Shown one piece after another: positions 36,515 through 36,732 of a DNA stretch of 36,732 nt. This DNA is from Candidatus Sulfopaludibacter sp. SbA3 (GTDB taxonomy: Bacteria; Acidobacteriota; Vicinamibacteria; Vicinamibacterales; UBA2999). The position numbers were made by a program, and so were the translations under genes. Positions within the stretch are counted from its first letter, which is position 1; every line of letters begins with the position of its first letter. The stretch is from contig CAMCNL010000008.1 of NCBI GenBank assembly GCA_945876205.1, positions 1-36,732 of the forward strand. Direction: 5' to 3'. Below the pieces are notes generated by a model. The model searched no databases and was not told the DNA's origin. It saw only the letters and a list, made by a program, of their open reading frames with translations.

Positions 36515-36732
36515 AGCAAGGGGGAAGCCCGTCTGGAGCGCTGTTTTGGGACCTGGGACCGCGAGGCCAATCAAGACGGGCTGAGTTCTCCAACTTGCGC
36601 GTGTGCAACCGGGAACATAGGTGAGCCGCCGAACACGCGCTGCACCCGGCCGGCGCAGAGAAGACGGTGAGCGCCGGCGGGTAAGCGCTGGCCGTATATG
36701 GCTGGATCCTGTCAACTTGGCCTGGGCCGCGT
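36515..36732. other. right-edge non-coding stretch with a long-range hairpin
   Basis: No gene can be supported in the last 218 bp. AGCCCGTCT (36526-36534) and AGACGGGCT (36574-36582) are exact reverse complements 39 nt apart, just after the lipocalin-like frame; they could form a stem-loop or terminator-like structure. The remainder is GC-rich with no recognised element. It may belong to a feature cut by the window edge. Confidence 0.35.

Noticed and set aside
35891-36715. 274-codon leftward frame at the right edge
   Set aside because: It runs antisense to the lipocalin-like frame, which has a real family match, and shows no recognisable domain.

Overview
The window is high-GC chromosomal DNA, densely packed with genes. 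It most likely comes from an Acidobacteriota bacterium, perhaps of the Vicinamibacteria/subdivision 6 type. The clues are the VWFA-related protein of the type common in Acidobacteria, a carboxypeptidase-regulatory/TonB-receptor-like outer-membrane protein, a TonB-family protein with a cytoplasmic helix-turn-helix-like head, and the MshEN-type PilB/GspE ATPase. This is inferred from gene style only; no rRNA or other phylogenetic marker was compared. No tRNA, rRNA, CRISPR array or complete insertion sequence was seen.

Layout. 1-323: a possible tail of an upstream gene, a gene-poor spacer, and an intrinsic terminator for the leftward genes. 324-3395 (leftward): a plug-less TonB-receptor-like barrel protein and a secreted protein of unknown function behind a good sigma70-type promoter. 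3464-6847 (rightward): glgC, eno and gpmA, joining ADP-glucose/glycogen synthesis to lower glycolysis. 6844-14419 (leftward): a six-gene operon behind a near-consensus promoter, holding a small protein, a GT-B-like protein, a flippase-like UPF0104 membrane protein and three tandem paralogues of an unrecognised polytopic membrane protein. This is the best candidate here for an undescribed system. 14494-17751 (rightward): a methylmalonyl-CoA mutase-type large subunit translationally coupled to two oligopeptide-type ABC ATPases with no permeases. 17748-21487 (leftward): a LolD/MacB-type ABC ATPase, a J-domain protein and a PilB/GspE ATPase with an N-terminal MshEN region and a C-terminal double zinc ribbon. 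21685-22710 (rightward): a GGDEF protein whose active-site motif is degenerate (AGDCF) while its RxxD I-site is kept. 22716-26442 (leftward): inositol-3-phosphate synthase, a small membrane protein and acetyl-CoA synthetase. 26472-31415 (rightward): a methyltransferase-like protein, TonB-family protein, FxLYD-like membrane protein, VWFA protein, ZIP transporter and BON-domain protein, the last behind a sigma54-like site. 31423-32786 (leftward): a GNAT acetyltransferase with a cysteine-rich head, and a membrane-anchored protein of unknown function. 32813-35530 (rightward): DNA polymerase I with a lost proofreading site and Tyr in the O-helix. 35531-36732: gene-poor, with inverted repeats and a start-less lipocalin-like gene remnant.

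Two themes recur. First, many genes have a TAnnnT -10 element only about 8-12 nt before the start codon and no Shine-Dalgarno, and two divergent gene pairs share a symmetrical -10; this suggests leaderless or nearly leaderless transcripts and bidirectional promoters. Second, all four convergent gene pairs overlap or lie within 7 nt, leaving no room for ordinary terminators.
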